From contig JARUPY010000235.1 in assembly GCA_029817715.1 (NCBI GenBank), positions 248,001 to 312,000 of the forward strand: a DNA stretch of 64,000 nucleotides. The letters run 5' to 3'. The notes under the pieces are model-generated. The model had not been told where the DNA came from and did no database searches. It worked only from the letters and a program-made list of their open reading frames with translations. The position numbers and the translations under genes are program-made. The DNA is from Melastoma dodecandrum. Taxonomy: Eukaryota > Streptophyta > Magnoliopsida > Myrtales > Melastomataceae. This document shows, one piece after another, positions 13,831-25,838 of the stretch. The first letter of the stretch is position 1, and the number at the start of each line of letters is the position of its first letter.

Positions 13831-14841
13831 GCCGAAATTTCCATCTGTCAACAATAAGGGAGTTAAGGAGGTGGAGTTTAAAGAGTGGGTCTGCCATAGA
13901 CGTGGAATGGGAATCACTAATTAGAACTTGAGAGATAAACGTAGTTGGATATCATAATATCATATAATTCCTATAGACTAGCTGTAAGAAAATATGGTGC
14001 TACCATATTAACATTGTTAAGGAGGTGGAATGGGAGACGAAGAGTAAAATATTCGGTATTTAAGTGAAGTGTGGGTAAGAAATTTACGGTATGGTGTTTA
14101 TTTAAATGTATTTTAATAGTGAGTGCTAGAGGCTTACAGGCTTAAAAGACGGTTAACGTGATTTAAATTTAATGATTTAGTATTTAATACATTAGTTGTA
14201 TTTTTTGCATCTAATATGCTTCTTAAGTTGTATTTTTTGTTATTTTACAATATCTTAAAATTATAAAACTACATGTTCTCTAAGGGTACATGTTAATAAA
14301 ACCCTATTTAAAAATATATTTAGAAATTATGAATTAAAATTTATTATTGAAATAATTAGCTTAATTGGTAAAACTGATATAAAAATACGATTAAGCTTCC
14401 AATTGTTTCGAATCGTTTGGTTTTAAAATTGTTCAAAGTATTTTATTTGAACTGATTTCATTTTATCAAAACAATTGTGACTTCACAAAAATTTAATTAA
14501 TTGATTAAAATATAGAAAAATTAATACACAATCCTGATAAAATTGAATACCGTAGCAAATGAAGATGAAAAACAATAGCATTATTTTTACAAGAATAGCT
14601 AATAATATTCAAAATTGGAGAATTCAAATAAAAATTTACATATAATACGAGACTGTGCAAAAATAATTAGATAATAATTGTTAAAATAAAGTTTCCATTT
14701 CCAAACCTGAAATTATCAAAACGGGAATGAAGGAGAAGGGTGACCATGACCAAAATTCTATAAATAAGATATTATTACTTTAGTGGAAGTGAGAAAAGTC
14801 AGACTTGTAGAATATTTACATAAATATTCTTTTGGGTGTTT

Positions 14842-14886
14842 TATAATATATATATATATATGTATATGTATGTAGATATATATATA
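14842..14886. repeat. AT/GT microsatellite
   Basis: An uninterrupted (TA)n run grades into TATGTATATGTATG and back to (AT)n. Simple-sequence repeat in AT-rich intergenic DNA. Confidence 0.85.
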
Positions 14887-15506
14887 AGAATAAAAAAGTT
14901 AAATAATGTTTTCTAAACGATTAAAGAAATCCATTTTATTAAAAATAGACAATTAAAAACAACGCTTTCAAAAATTGAATGATGGATATTTGGAAATATT
15001 TAGAAGAATGTTATCTAAATCAACAAACAAATAGGACTACCTAGAATAATTTGATTTAAAAAATTTAGAGCTATCTAACCTTAAAATTAAATGCAATTGG
15101 ATGTCAAGATAAATTTTTTTTATTTAGATTTTTGGGGTTAAAGGAATGTGTTAAAAAAGAATGAATTAAATGGTAATATAAAAAGAATGAATTAAACAAT
15201 GATTAAAATATTAAAAATAAGAATTATCCATACCAAGGGAATCAATTTCGGGTCTTTTGTGTCATGAACATGTTCATGTTTTGAAACTTTAAACATGAGA
15301 TCAGACTAATTTACTTAATTTAGTCAAAATATGAAACCCGAGACTTCACAGGAAACGTATTATACGAGTTAGTCCATTTAAAAATTTGAAAAATAAAGAA
15401 ATATAGATATCATATAAATATAAAAGACCATAGGTATATCATTAAAATATGTCATTGCATTAAATAAATTTAAGGAATAACTTATTTCAAATAAAGAAAA
15501 AAATAA

Positions 15507-16038
15507 GGCAAAATATACGACAATATCATAAACTATGTCTTAAATTTCTATTTTGTTAAAATCTTTTTTATTATACGATATTATCACTATCTTTAGGGTT
15601 TTAATTTTTTGTGGCCAATCTTGGATTTTACTATGAGAAAACCAGACAGTGCCTTAATATTGTCTAACATTTCTCCTATATTAATTGAGTTCCAACCTAT
15701 CAATGCATCATCTTGCAATCCACCTTACACGTAGTAGTAACCCCACAATAGAGCCATCACCTGGCGTCAACGATTTTATATATTCTTAAAAGCATCAATA
15801 ACTACAGTCCAACTTCGACTTCCAACTTACTTAATTTAACCATTAAAATCCTATAATAAAAAATACATGGAATGTGAAATTTATAGATTAAGGCTAGTTT
15901 GGTTTTCTCATGGTAAAATCCAAAATTGACCAAAATCAATATAGAAACAAAAGTTAGTGACAAAATCGTATAACAAACTAAGTTTTTAACAAAACAAAAA
16001 GTTTCTTAATAGTTTTTTATATTAACGTATATTTTACC
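15507..16038. mobile_element. Long-armed MITE, copy A
   Basis: It begins GGCAAAATATACG and ends CGTATATTTTACC, with arms of roughly 150 bp that are inverted complements. For example, GGATTTTACTATGAGAAAACC on the left faces GGTTTTCTCATGGTAAAATCC on the right. The same arm plan is seen at 16428-17003 and 55334-55920. The immediate flanks do not give a clean TSD here. No transposase frame is present. Confidence 0.75.
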
Positions 16039-16267
16039 AAATTTAAAACATTAACTTAGATAATATGTGATAGCGACCGCGTATATTCACAACATTAAGT
16101 TGTATAAGTATTTAAATGTGTCTAATCTTAAAAAAAAAAAAACACATTTACTTAAATCCTAATCCCTTTAAATGTATTGTGTCGTGTGCTTAAACAATGG
16201 AATGTCATTCGTTCCTCTAATTGAATACCGATACTTAACACATTTAATAATCATTTTATACTAGTTC

Positions 16268-16291
16268 ATCTATATATATATATATATATAC
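16268..16291. repeat. TA microsatellite
   Basis: A plain (TA)n run between the two MITE copies. Confidence 0.85.
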
Positions 16292-16427
16292 TAAAAATTA
16301 ATCAGAATCTAACATTATAATATTCATGTTATAATTCAGTTAATAAGAAATCTAACCTCTAATAAAGTATGGTTAAAAATTTTGTTTAATTTTTTATATA
16401 TTAAAAAAATTATACAAAATTTTAAAT

Positions 16428-17003
16428 ACAAAATATACGATAATATCATAAATTATACCATAAATTTTTGTTTTGTCAAAATCTTTTTTACTATACGATA
16501 TTATCACTATATTTAAGTCCGTAATTTTTTGTGGCTAATTTTGGATTTTACCGTGAGAAAACCAAACAAGACATTAATATTGTCTAACATTTCTCCTACA
16601 GTAGTTGAGTTCCAACCTCTCATTACATCGTCTTGCAATCCACCTTACACGTAGTAGTAACTCCACAATAGAGTCATCATTCGACTTTCATCGATTTTAC
16701 AGATTCTTAACAGTATCAATAACTACAGTCCAACTTCAACTTTCAACTTACTTAATTTAACCATTAAAATCATATAATAAAAAACACATCGAAATGTTTC
16801 AATATTGCTACCCATTTTTTTTACTTTTTTAGTAAATAATTGAAATTTATAGATTAAGACATGTTTAGTTTTCTCATGGTAAAATCTAATATTAGCCAAA
16901 ATCAATATAGAAACAAAAGTTAGTGACAAAATCGTATAACAAACTAAGCTATCGACGAAAAAAAAATTTTATAATAATTTTTAGTATTATCGTATGTTTT
17001 ATC
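16428..17003. mobile_element. Long-armed MITE, copy B, upstream of the COMT-like gene
   Basis: This is a direct repeat of copy A at an offset of about 0.92 kb, with slightly more decayed ends (ACAAAATATACG left, CGTATGTTTTATC right). The shared interior includes CACCTTACACGTAGTAGTAA and CAATAACTACAGTCCAACTTC. Its right end is about 300 bp from the COMT-like start codon, so it may lie in the promoter region. Confidence 0.7.
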
Positions 17004-17304
17004 ATTTTTAAATTCCTCTAATTTTAATGCTGGAACTGACTGCACTCAACCCGAAAAAAAAGTTTTACCCAATTGAGAGCCCTAAGTCCGAGTTACCCCA
17101 TCATCATCGCGTGGCAAGTCTAATGATCCCCGGACAAAGCCAGGCCGGGAACCTACAGGCCGTTCTTTTGAAAATTTTGAGGTCGGTCTCCTTCTCGCTC
17201 TTCCCTTGTTATAGTGGTTTGGTAAGGAGTTTGTTGAGGAGTGGCAATAAGCACGTGATTCTGCAACCCTAGCTCTCCCCGCGTCTACTGTCCTAAACAA
17301 GAAA

Positions 17305-19429
17305 ATGACCTCTTCTCGCCACGTCAACGTTCCCTCCCCGCCGACGGCCACCCCTGCCCTTGCCGGAGACGACTCGGAGGACGTCCATGTCGGTAAGCAC
17401 GCCATTAGACTGGCGAATGGCGTCGTCGTCCCCATGGTCCTCAAGTCGGTCCTCGAGCTCGGCGTCGTTGACCTCCTTAGGGACGCTGGCGAAGGGGTCA
17501 TGCTCTCTTGTTCTGAGATAGCGGAGAGGATTTCCTCCAGGAACCCCGACGCGCCAGGCTTGCTGGACCGGATGCTGAGGCTGCTGGCGAGCTACGGGGT
17601 GGTGAAGGGAGCCGTGAGGGAGAGCGTGGTAGGGGTACCGGAGAGGGTGTATGGTGCTGGAACCATTTGCCGGTTCCTGGGGTTGAAAGAGGAGGATGGA
17701 GGAGAAGGGTCGGTGCGCTTCTGTTCTTGATTCATCACGACAAGGTGTTCATGCAGAGCTGGTTAGTATTTCAGAATCCGGTTGCCTCATGACAAAGATT
17801 TCTAGGATTGAAACCCGTGTTTGCGGTTGATTTGACGATGTCGCGATTGCTCAATGCTTGTGGTCTGGATGATTATGAGTTCCCCTCGTTACACATTGCG
17901 ATTGGCCTGTCAAGGTTGTAGCTTTGTTGTGCTTCTCGAGTTCTTTCTTGGGTGAGATAGTGACAGGACTTCCAATTAAAGTCGTGATACTGGTGTGTTG
18001 ACCTCATTGCATGAGAACATTTTCGTCTTAATACCAAATGTGTTTGGATTTCAAATCTTTATCATTCCGATTCTTTCTTTTGATTATTTTTGGACCAAGA
18101 TATATGGATCCGTGCGTCAATTCACAGAGACCCCGACTTTTCTAAGGCTTGTTCGCAAACGGTACGAGTAACATAAAGCTGCAGATTCTCAACTGTGAAG
18201 TGCAGGGAATTTAGAAAGTCTGAGGTGAACAGTCGGCTTCGCTTAACAATATTTGGAACCAGATTAGGTTATCGTTTGATAAGGCTTATATCTAATATTT
18301 AAGAAGATAGCCTTACTTTGTGATGGGCCTTCAATACCATTGTGTAAAAAGAGTTCTCAGATATGTGTATAATCTTTGGTTGTTTTGTTAGGTTCCGCTT
18401 GAATGAAGTGGTTATGGAGGGTGGAGTTCCGTTCGAGAGGGAGTATGGGATGACTGCATTTGAATACCCGGCAACTGACCAGAGGTTCAATAATGTCTTC
18501 AACCGTGCCATGTCCAGCCACACAACCTTGGCCTTCAAGAAGGTACTTGATGCCTACAAAGGTTTCAATGAGCTTATGGTGTTGGTCGATGTCGGAGGCG
18601 GCATCGGGGTCACTCTGGGCATCATCACTACCGCACATCCTCACATCAAGGGCATTAACTATGACTTGCCCCACGTCGTGGCCAATGCTCCTTCTTATCC
18701 AGGTCAGTTCGTCCTAATTGACAAGCTGAAATCAAGTACTCAAATGTCTGCTTTGACATTCAAAGTTTGACTTGCTTATTGATGCAAACATAAGGTGTTG
18801 AACACGTCGGGGGAGACATGTTTGAAAGTGTTCCGCATGGGGATGCTATTTTCATGAAGGTAACTCATTCATCATTCCCAATTTGTCACTGATGGTGTTA
18901 TACTTCCACCAAATTTTGAGCTGCCGATGATTCTTGTCAGCATTTTCTAGCCATGTGCATAATTTATCGGATCATCACTGTTAACTGCAATGTCGTAGTT
19001 ACAGAGTAATGACAATTTGATATTATTGTTGGTGTTAACTACAGGGGTCTGAACATTTTGTTTTATCTGCAATTTTTTGTGACAATGTATCGCCCTGATC
19101 AATGTGCCTCAAAATCAAACATTGCACAGTGGATACTTCATGATTGGCGTGACGAAAACTGCAACAAACTTCTCAAGAACTGCTATGAAGCACTTCCCCA
19201 AGGCGGGAAGGTGATAATCTTGGAGTCGATACTCCCGGAGACTCCAGACAGCGACGTGGACGCAAATATCGTGTTTGAGCAAGATCTGTTAATGTTAGCT
19301 CAGAATCCGGGTGGGAAAGAGAGGACCCTCAAGGAGTACGAGAACTTGGCGACAATGGCTGGATTCTCAGGCTGCCAAGTCAAGTGTCGCGCGTATAACA
19401 GTTACGTGATGGAGTTTCTGAAGACATGA
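17305..19429 (+). CDS. COMT-like O-methyltransferase gene with a 1-nt frameshift in exon 1
   Basis: This is a SAM-dependent plant O-methyltransferase of the caffeic acid/5-hydroxyferulic acid (COMT) family, cytosolic, in the phenylpropanoid pathway. Exons by frame and splice sites are 17305-17761, 18392-18702, 18795-18859 and 19130-19429. They total 1133 nt, one short of 378 codons, so full length would be about 377 aa (family about 360-370). Exon 1 carries the dimerisation domain ([40 protein letters not shown]). Exon 2 has [19 protein letters not shown] and the SAM-binding [10 protein letters not shown], and exon 4 has the catalytic His in WILHDW plus LESILPE and NPGGKER, whose acidic residues are conserved. 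The frame breaks near 17713-17716: the ATG frame stops at 17728-17730, while [15 protein letters not shown] continues in the next frame. All introns have GT/AG ends. It is either a young pseudogene or a sequencing error. Confidence 0.85.
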
Positions 19430-19743
19430 TCTTACTGGTTGAGAAGTGTTGATTTATTTGGTGTATGGTGGTTGTGTTTTAGATGGACATTAAATAATTT
19501 CACTGAGTGAAGTGCGATCTACTAAATGCATCGCAGGCTTTAATGGATTCCTCTTCTATTACTTGTTCTGAGCTAATGGTAGACAGACTTGTGTGTCAAT
19601 CGAATTACTCTGACATAGACAGCGAATAATTAATGGCATCATTCCCTAATCTACCCACTTTTGCGTTATTAATTCTATAACCAAGACATGTAACGGTACA
19701 AGAACAGTGGGACGTGTACAAATTACACACATAACGGAGGAGG
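19430..19743. other. COMT-like 3' flank, no gene
   Basis: This probably contains the 3' UTR of the COMT-like gene. I see no further coding or repeat structure before the LTR fragment that starts at 19744. Confidence 0.4.
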
Positions 19744-20022
19744 TGTTTGCACATGAAAACATGGGCCGCCGGATACTCGTCGAAGTACTAGACATGTCAC
19801 AATAACAATGTTGTTACCAGAAAACGAAAAACGAAATAAATGAGAAAGGAGTGAAATTGATTTATTAAATTGAAGAACAATTTACAGCCATTCCTCTTGG
19901 TAAACAAAGAACATAATGCGGAAAATTGATGAAAGGAGAGATAATATGGGACAAAAAACTGTTTGTGCCTTACAATGAAAGAAAAGACGCCTATCTACAC
20001 AAAAAACTAACTCCTAAAACTC
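19744..20022 (-). mobile_element. Gypsy element 1, left (3') LTR, interrupted
   Basis: It starts TGTTTGCACATGAAAAC and stays homologous to 29040-29500 until 20022, where the copia LTR begins. Shared blocks include CCGCCGGA/CCACCGGA, GTCACAATAA, TTTACAGCCATTCCTCTTGG and GAAAGGAGAGATAATATGGG. I take it as the 3' LTR (minus orientation) of a gypsy element whose 5' LTR is at 29040-29997. The rest of this LTR is not seen on the other side of the copia insertion, so a deletion accompanied or followed it. Confidence 0.6.
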
Positions 20023-21261
20023 TGTTGTTAGTATAGGAATGCACTAATAAGGGGGTTGAATTAGTGCCTTAAGCGTTTTGACATATTTTCGATCATAGAA
20101 GCGTGGTTCTGTCAGATTGAATCTGCTGGACAGATCCCCAGTTCTGAGATTGGTTATTTTATGTGTGTGACACAAAGATTTATAGTGGTTTGACAAACAA
20201 TGCCTACGTCCACTCTCTCAGCGCTCACCCCAATTAGGGCGTATTCACTATGTTTAGAACAAGGGACTTTACAGATGCACACATCTGTCAGAAATGTGAC
20301 TAATAAGTTGCACGTACACATGTGACTAACTCAACTCGCACACAATGTGTCTGACTCCGGCTCCTCACCGAGCCCGTGGCTTGACGGCTACCACCTGCCA
20401 ACGTGGCTTAACGGCTACCACCTGCCAACGTGGCTTAACGGCTACCACCTGCCTTTGCACACTTCCTGTGTGACTAACAACCTGCACAAACGGCTAGTTG
20501 ATCCCCTATCCATTTTCTCCATGATTCGATCCTGTGGGAAAACTTCCAAGAATACAAAACATTATCCTTAGTAATATCAAATAATAATAAACCAGAGTAA
20601 TCACCAAATAAGAGATGATACATTCTGCTCGGAAACTGTTTTCTGCAACAGCAGAATCAACATTTTTCCTTATATGAATTAGGCATTGGGAATGATTTGT
20701 TTCCATAATATGAAAAACATTTCCATCGTAAAATATTCTCACCATATAAGGTAGATTTCAACCTAATTAGATTGTGGCCAAATTCCATAATTACGGGATC
20801 ACGTTAGTTAAGGAAATAAATCTTTCCAAAACAACTCAAGGTCCAAGAATGAACCTAGACGTGATGCCAGAGTTAATTCAATAAGAATTAACATAAGGAC
20901 GTATGAGATAAATATCTCATGTGCTCGCATATTGAACAATATCCAATAAGGAAATCGTCATTCACAGATGTATCATTCTGTAAACCGTAGTAGATACTCT
21001 AGCAAGGAGAGTTAGAGCAACTGTGACACAGATGCTCATCTCTGTAATAGACGTAGTGGACTCAATAATAGATCGTCCTCAGAACACCATTTCCAATGGC
21101 TAGATCGTTTCCCCAATTGAAGTTCTCCACATAACTCTTTTACGTATTGCACAGATAATAGAGAGCCGCTTCCACACCTGAAGACTTGTTCTTCTGTACA
21201 CTTAAATAACACATTAGCAATACATAACCTTTGCCATCATCAAAACCAGATTATATCAACA
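20023..21261 (-). repeat. SIRE-type copia 3' LTR
   Basis: The 1239-bp LTR reads TGTTG...CAACA, inverted 5-bp ends. It is bounded on the internal side by the minus-strand purine tract AAAAAGGGGGAGAA at 21262-21275. A 27-bp triplication lies inside at 20377-20455. No second copy is in the window. Confidence 0.8.
20377..20455. repeat. 27-bp triplication in the copia LTR
   Basis: Three head-to-tail units of TGGCTTAACGGCTACCACCT plus GCCAACG start at 20377, 20404 and 20431. The first differs by one base (TTGACGG). The 27-bp period keeps an open frame with a 9-residue repeat, which is incidental. Confidence 0.9.
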
Positions 21262-21905
21262 TTCTCCCCCTTTTTGATGATGTCAAATCCATGCTCATCT
21301 GGAGAATAATAATTAAAGAGTTTAACAGTCTTACAGATTTCCTTGTTGCGAGATGGTTGACACAGAAGCTACTTTCTGTAGTAACTCTCCCCCTGAATCT
21401 AAGCGGATTAATTTCGATCGAAATTATTGCTAGCTTAGATAAGTGATTAGTTCAAAGAAGAACTTTCGTTTTGAGATTAGTTAATGTTCATTAACCTAAT
21501 CATTCAGAGCATTTGTATGATTTAATCAAATCAGCGCTCATGATTGCAATAACATGCATTGTGGACAGAAGTGCTATTCTGTCATAGCTCTCCCGAACAG
21601 GTGAGTAGTTCTAAGATGAACTTTTAGTCAGAACTCAGAACGTTACACAGAAGTGATATTCTGACCAGAATATGAGCAAAGAAAGTTCTCTAACTCCCCC
21701 TGCGTTTAAGCAATTCTGCTCAAACCCAAGTTGATCTCAACCAGAAGCATCGTCTCAAAGCAGAAAATAATTCCGCTGAGATTTGTAACGCACTGAGGAA
21801 ATCTCCTTAGCGTCTTCATGACCTGCAAACAAACAGAAACACGAGACAAAAAGAAAATGCAGAACCTGTCCTAAATCTCACAGACGACTACTTCTCCCCC
21901 TTTTT
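21262..21905 (-). other. Array of polypurine tracts before the copia 3' LTR
   Basis: Minus-strand GGGGGAGA-type tracts occur at 21262-21275 (abutting the LTR), 21385-21394, 21694-21701 and 21892-21905. The outer two share AAAAAGGGGGAGAA preceded by 'gatgat(g)ca'. The LTR-adjacent tract should be the plus-strand primer; the others resemble the repeated tracts reported for SIRE-like elements. Confidence 0.65.
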
Positions 21906-21980
21906 GCATCATCAAAAGTAATGCATGTCATAAAACCGAAGGCAAGTCATCAAAAACTAAGTTTCAAACACACAATAGAA

Positions 21981-22436
21981 TCAACAGGAAATGTAAAAAA
22001 AAGTGATGATGATATGACCATAGGGCAGTCCCCTGTCAGGCATAGTCTCATCGTAGGGCACAATGGCCAGGGAAAGAGATTCAGGAGGAGGGCTATCGCG
22101 CTGAGGTGTAGAAACCTTCTTCTCAGCTTGTCCTCGAGGAGAAATCACCATGTCCTCGTTTTCCGGCTCAGAAAACTTTGGTGCAGGAGGATCCTCCTTC
22201 ATGGATGACTGGGTCACCTCTTGCTCTGTATCCTGAGCCATGGAACTCTCAGGGGAAGAGTGCTGGGACTTGTATTTCGTCCCCTTTGATGAGAGACTGA
22301 TAGTCTCAGAGTCACTTCCTTGTAGTGAAGACTTGGTCTCCTGATAGTCTCGGTCGGACAGAGACTTATTGCTGAGTCTAGTGGAGCGCCTTGCCTTGGC
22401 CTTAGCAACGCGAAGATTCCTGGTTCATGGTGCCAT
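21981..22436 (-). pseudogene. SIRE-type copia ORF2 (env-like) N-terminal fragment
   Basis: The frame starts ATGGCACCA at 22436, has TGA at codon 4 (22425-22427), then runs open as TRNLRVAKAKARRSTRLSNK and a Ser/Glu/Pro-rich, low-complexity stretch to 21981. The basic start followed by an acidic serine-rich region is the usual opening of the extra ORF downstream of pol in SIRE-like elements. The C-terminal domain is absent, so ORF2 is both interrupted and truncated. Confidence 0.6.
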
Positions 22437-22799
22437 GAGATTGAAGAAGAGAAGAGAGGTTAGGGTTTTGAAAAGAGGAGTGCGGTTTGAGAAACGTGGG
22501 AGACAAAGGAAAAAAAAGTGGGTTTTCAGGTTGGAGAAAAGATGTGTGTGCTGGGGGGTTTGTTTAAAAAGAAAGATAAGGGAGTGAAAATGGAGGGAAG
22601 AGTTTTCGAAAAGAAAAAAATTTTAAAGATAAAATAAAAAGATTTTGAATGTTGTTTCTAAAAGTTAAAAAAAATAGAAAGAAAATAGTTTGCAAATCAC
22701 AAGATTAAAGCACACGAAATGAATATCAATTAAATCCATTTAGAAGGGACAACAAATCCCTAATTCCATTCTTAATTTTGAGAATTTCTCAAAATTCAA

Positions 22800-23345
22800 T
22801 GGCTTTGTGAAGATATCACAGCGCTATGCTTCTGTGCTCATATATTCCACATCAATAGAACCATTCTGAACATGATCTCGAATGAAATGCTGTCTTAGTT
22901 CTATATGTTTAGACCTTGAATGCTGAACAAGATTCTTGGTCAGATTTATGGCACTTGTGTTATCACACTGTATCGGAATATTGTCAAACTTGAAACCATA
23001 GTCCTTAAGTTGTTGACGCATCTACATAAGCTGTGCACAACAACTTGCTGCTGCAACATATTCTGCATCTGCTGTTGATGGTGCAACAGAAGCTTGCTTC
23101 TTTGAGTGCCAAGATATGAACATATCTCTAAGTAATTGGCAGGTTCCAGAAGTACCCTTCCGATCGATTTTGTAGCAAGCAAAGTCTGCGTCGGAGTACC
23201 CTACAAGATCAAATAATGATCTCTTGGAATACCAAAGCCCTAGATTTGTAGTCCCAGAAAGATATCGAGATATTCTTTTAACATGAGTTAAATGAGACTC
23301 CTTTGGTTCTGATTGGTATCTAGCACAAAGGCAGACACTGAACAA
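22800..23345 (-). pseudogene. Copia RNase H domain
   Basis: Minus-strand frames encode the end of the copia polyprotein. They show YLSGTTNLGLWYSKRSLFDL and GYSDADFACYKIDRKGTSG, where the first catalytic Asp lies in SDAD. SWHSKKQASVAPSTADAEYV and SKHIELRQHFIRDHV follow, then YMSTEA, a stop, and DIFTKPL. The frame changes near 23022-23030, and a stop (TAG) sits where DIFTKPL should be reached, so the domain is broken. It acts on RNA-DNA hybrids during reverse transcription. Confidence 0.8.
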
Positions 23346-24293
23346 GATGTTAGGCCTGGAGGTAGTAGGTATAATAAGAACCCTGTCATGCTCCTGTAGA
23401 CGCTAGGATCTACATCCTTTCCTGTTTCGTCTTTCTCCACAATAGCGTTTGTGCTTATGGGAGTAGACAAGTGTTTTGAGTCGCTCAACTCATATTTCTT
23501 TAGAAGTTGTTTAGTGTACTTCTCCTGATGGATGAAAGTACCTTCTGATGTTTGGCGAATCTGTAAACCCAGAAAGAATGTTAATTCTCCCATCATGCTC
23601 ATCTCAAATTCACCTTTCATGTGTTCTGCGAACTCATTACACAAGGTATTGTTCGCAGATCCAAAGATTATGTCATCTACGTAGATCTGAACTACCAGAA
23701 GCTCGGTTCCGTGCTCCTTTAAGAAAATAGTTGTATCAACCTCTCCCTTTCTATAGCCTTTTTCAATAAGAAATTGGCTCAGCCTTTCATACAAGCTCTG
23801 GGTGCTTGTTTCAAGCCATACAAAGCTTTATCAAGCTTATAAACATGATCATGTTTCTTAGGATCCTCGAATCCCGGAGGTTGGTCCACGTAGACTTCCT
23901 CCTTGATCTCACCATTCAGAAAGGCACTTTTAACGTCCATCTGAAATAGTTTGAAATCATTATAACATGCATAAGCTAACAGAAGTCTAATAGCTTCTAG
24001 GCGTGCTACTGGGGCGTAAGTCTCATCATAGTCAATCCCTTCTGACTGAGAGTAACCCTTGGCTACGAGTCTGGCCTTGTTCCTGACCACAGAGCCTGAT
24101 TCATCAAGCTTATTGCAGAAAACCCACTTGGTTCCAACAACAGAACGATCCTTCGGTCTCTGAACAAGCCTTCAGACCTTGTTTTATTCGAATTAATTAA
24201 GCTCTTCTTACATGGCAATAATCCAGTTAGGATCTGCAAGAGCTTCATCGATGTTGTTTGGTTCCTTTTGGGAGAGGAACGCGTAATTTTCAC
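23288..24293 (-). pseudogene. Copia reverse transcriptase domain
   Basis: Minus-strand frames 24090-23779 and 23794-23288 carry [56 protein letters not shown] and YGLKQAPRA, then LLVVQIYVDDIIFGSAN with the YVDD catalytic motif. They continue with MSMMGELTFFLGLQIRQ and LSTPIS. Two frames are needed, joined near 23785, so at least one frameshift is present. Order after integrase is typical of Ty1/copia. Confidence 0.88.
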
Positions 24294-24302
24294 AGAAGAG
24301 AT

Positions 24303-25070
24303 TCACAGAACGTCTCGTCTGTATCCCTTTCTATACATCCCCAATGACTTACTCCATGGGGTGTCTTTTCTTGTAAAGAGTGGGCACTCTGTCCAAGAGA
24401 TTCTTCTCATAATCATTATTTTCTGAGGTGCCCTCAGAGTTTTCATCATGTCCAATAACGGACTGGATTTGTGTAGATTCAGTCTTAAGAGGGACAACGC
24501 TCTCTTTCTGTTCTCCAGCAGCAGACAGTTGTGAACTTGGTCTGTCTGATAAGACAGGTTCCTCTGTATATTGAGAATCATTAATGATGACATTAATAGA
24601 CCCCTCAATAACAAGAGTTCTCTTGTTAAAAACTCGATAAGCTTTGCTGGATTCAAAATAACCAAGGAAGACTCCTTCATCTGATCTAGCATCGAATTTT
24701 CCAACATTGTCCTTAGGAAGTCTTAATATGTAACAAGAACTTTCAAAAGGATGGAAATATGAGATGTTAGGCACTTTGCTCTTATACAACTCATAAAGAG
24801 TTTTGTCAAGTGTCTTTCGTGCATGTACATGGTTAGACACGTAACATGTTGTGTTAATCGCCTCAGCCCACAGATTCTGTGGAATCTTGCTGTCACACAT
24901 CATCGTTCTGGCCATATCAAGAAGAGTTCGATTCATTCTCTCAGCTACTCCATTCTGTTATGGCAGAGAAGGTGTGTTTTATGCCATTCATGTCACAGAA
25001 GGACTTGAACTCATAGTTTTCAAATTATGTACCTTGGTCAGTTCTTAAGATTTTAAGAGAGGTTCCTTTC
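24303..25070 (-). pseudogene. Copia integrase, central and C-terminal part
   Basis: On the minus strand, NRTLLDMARTMM supplies the third catalytic region. It is followed by NLWAEAINTTCYVSNHVHAR, VPNISYFHPFESSCYIL and DEGVFLGYFESSKAYRVFN, typical of the copia integrase C-terminal GKGY-like stretch. The frame is interrupted between this part and the upstream catalytic part at about 24940-25070. Confidence 0.8.
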
Positions 25071-25838
25071 TCATTCTGCAGCTTTGTGACGAGGCTTTTT
25101 GAACGCACTGAATGCATCACTCTTATGAGCCAAGTACCTTACCCAAGTATATCTTGAGTAATCATCCACAGCTATCATAGCATAGCGTCTGTGGCCCAGA
25201 CTCTGTGTTCTTGTAGGACCAAACAGGTCCATGTATAGAAGTTCAAGTGGTTTTGTGGTGGAAATATAACATTTGCTCTTAAAGGAGACTCTGGTTTGTT
25301 TTTCTAAAGAACATGCTTCACAGAAGCTTTTCTCTTTAAAAGAGAGCTTCGGTAAACCTCTTACCAGCTCCTTTTTGGCAATCTTAGACAATAATTGGAA
25401 ATTGATGTGTCCCAATTTCCTATGCCAATGATTGGTTTCATCCTTGTGGGAAACAAAACATTTTTCAGTAGACAGAAGATTGTCTTGAGAAATAATGTAG
25501 ACGTTCTTTCTTCGTTTAGCAACGAAACAGACTTTGCCGTCTGTGGAACTAGAACATCTTTCTGCATTAAAGGCTATTTCATAATCCCTATCACAGAGTT
25601 TTCTCACACTTAATATACTATGTTTCAATCCTGCAACAAGCAGAACATCGTTTATCTGCATTGTTTCTGAACTACCAATAGCTCCAATGCATTTGACATT
25701 GGCTTTGTTATCATCGCCAAATGTCACAGAACTACCGTTCTGTAACTTTAAGCTTGAAAACTTAGAAGGATCCCCAGACATGTGGCATGAGCATCCACTG
25801 TCCAAGTACCATTCATCCTTCCTGGCTTTAGTTTTCAA
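25071..25838 (-). pseudogene. Copia protease, GAG-pre-integrase and integrase start
   Basis: A 255-codon minus-strand frame begins with the aspartic protease region (WYLDSGCSCHMSGD, catalytic D-S-G). It continues through the GAG-pre-integrase zinc motif (HWHRKLGHIN and CEACSLEKQTR, giving H-H-C-C) into the integrase core start (YAMIAVDDYSRYTWV). It is the longest intact open piece of the element. Confidence 0.85.

Noticed and set aside
17082..17501. 139-codon minus-strand ORF over the COMT-like exon 1
   Set aside because: It is the antisense shadow of a GC-rich coding exon; only the plus strand shows family motifs.
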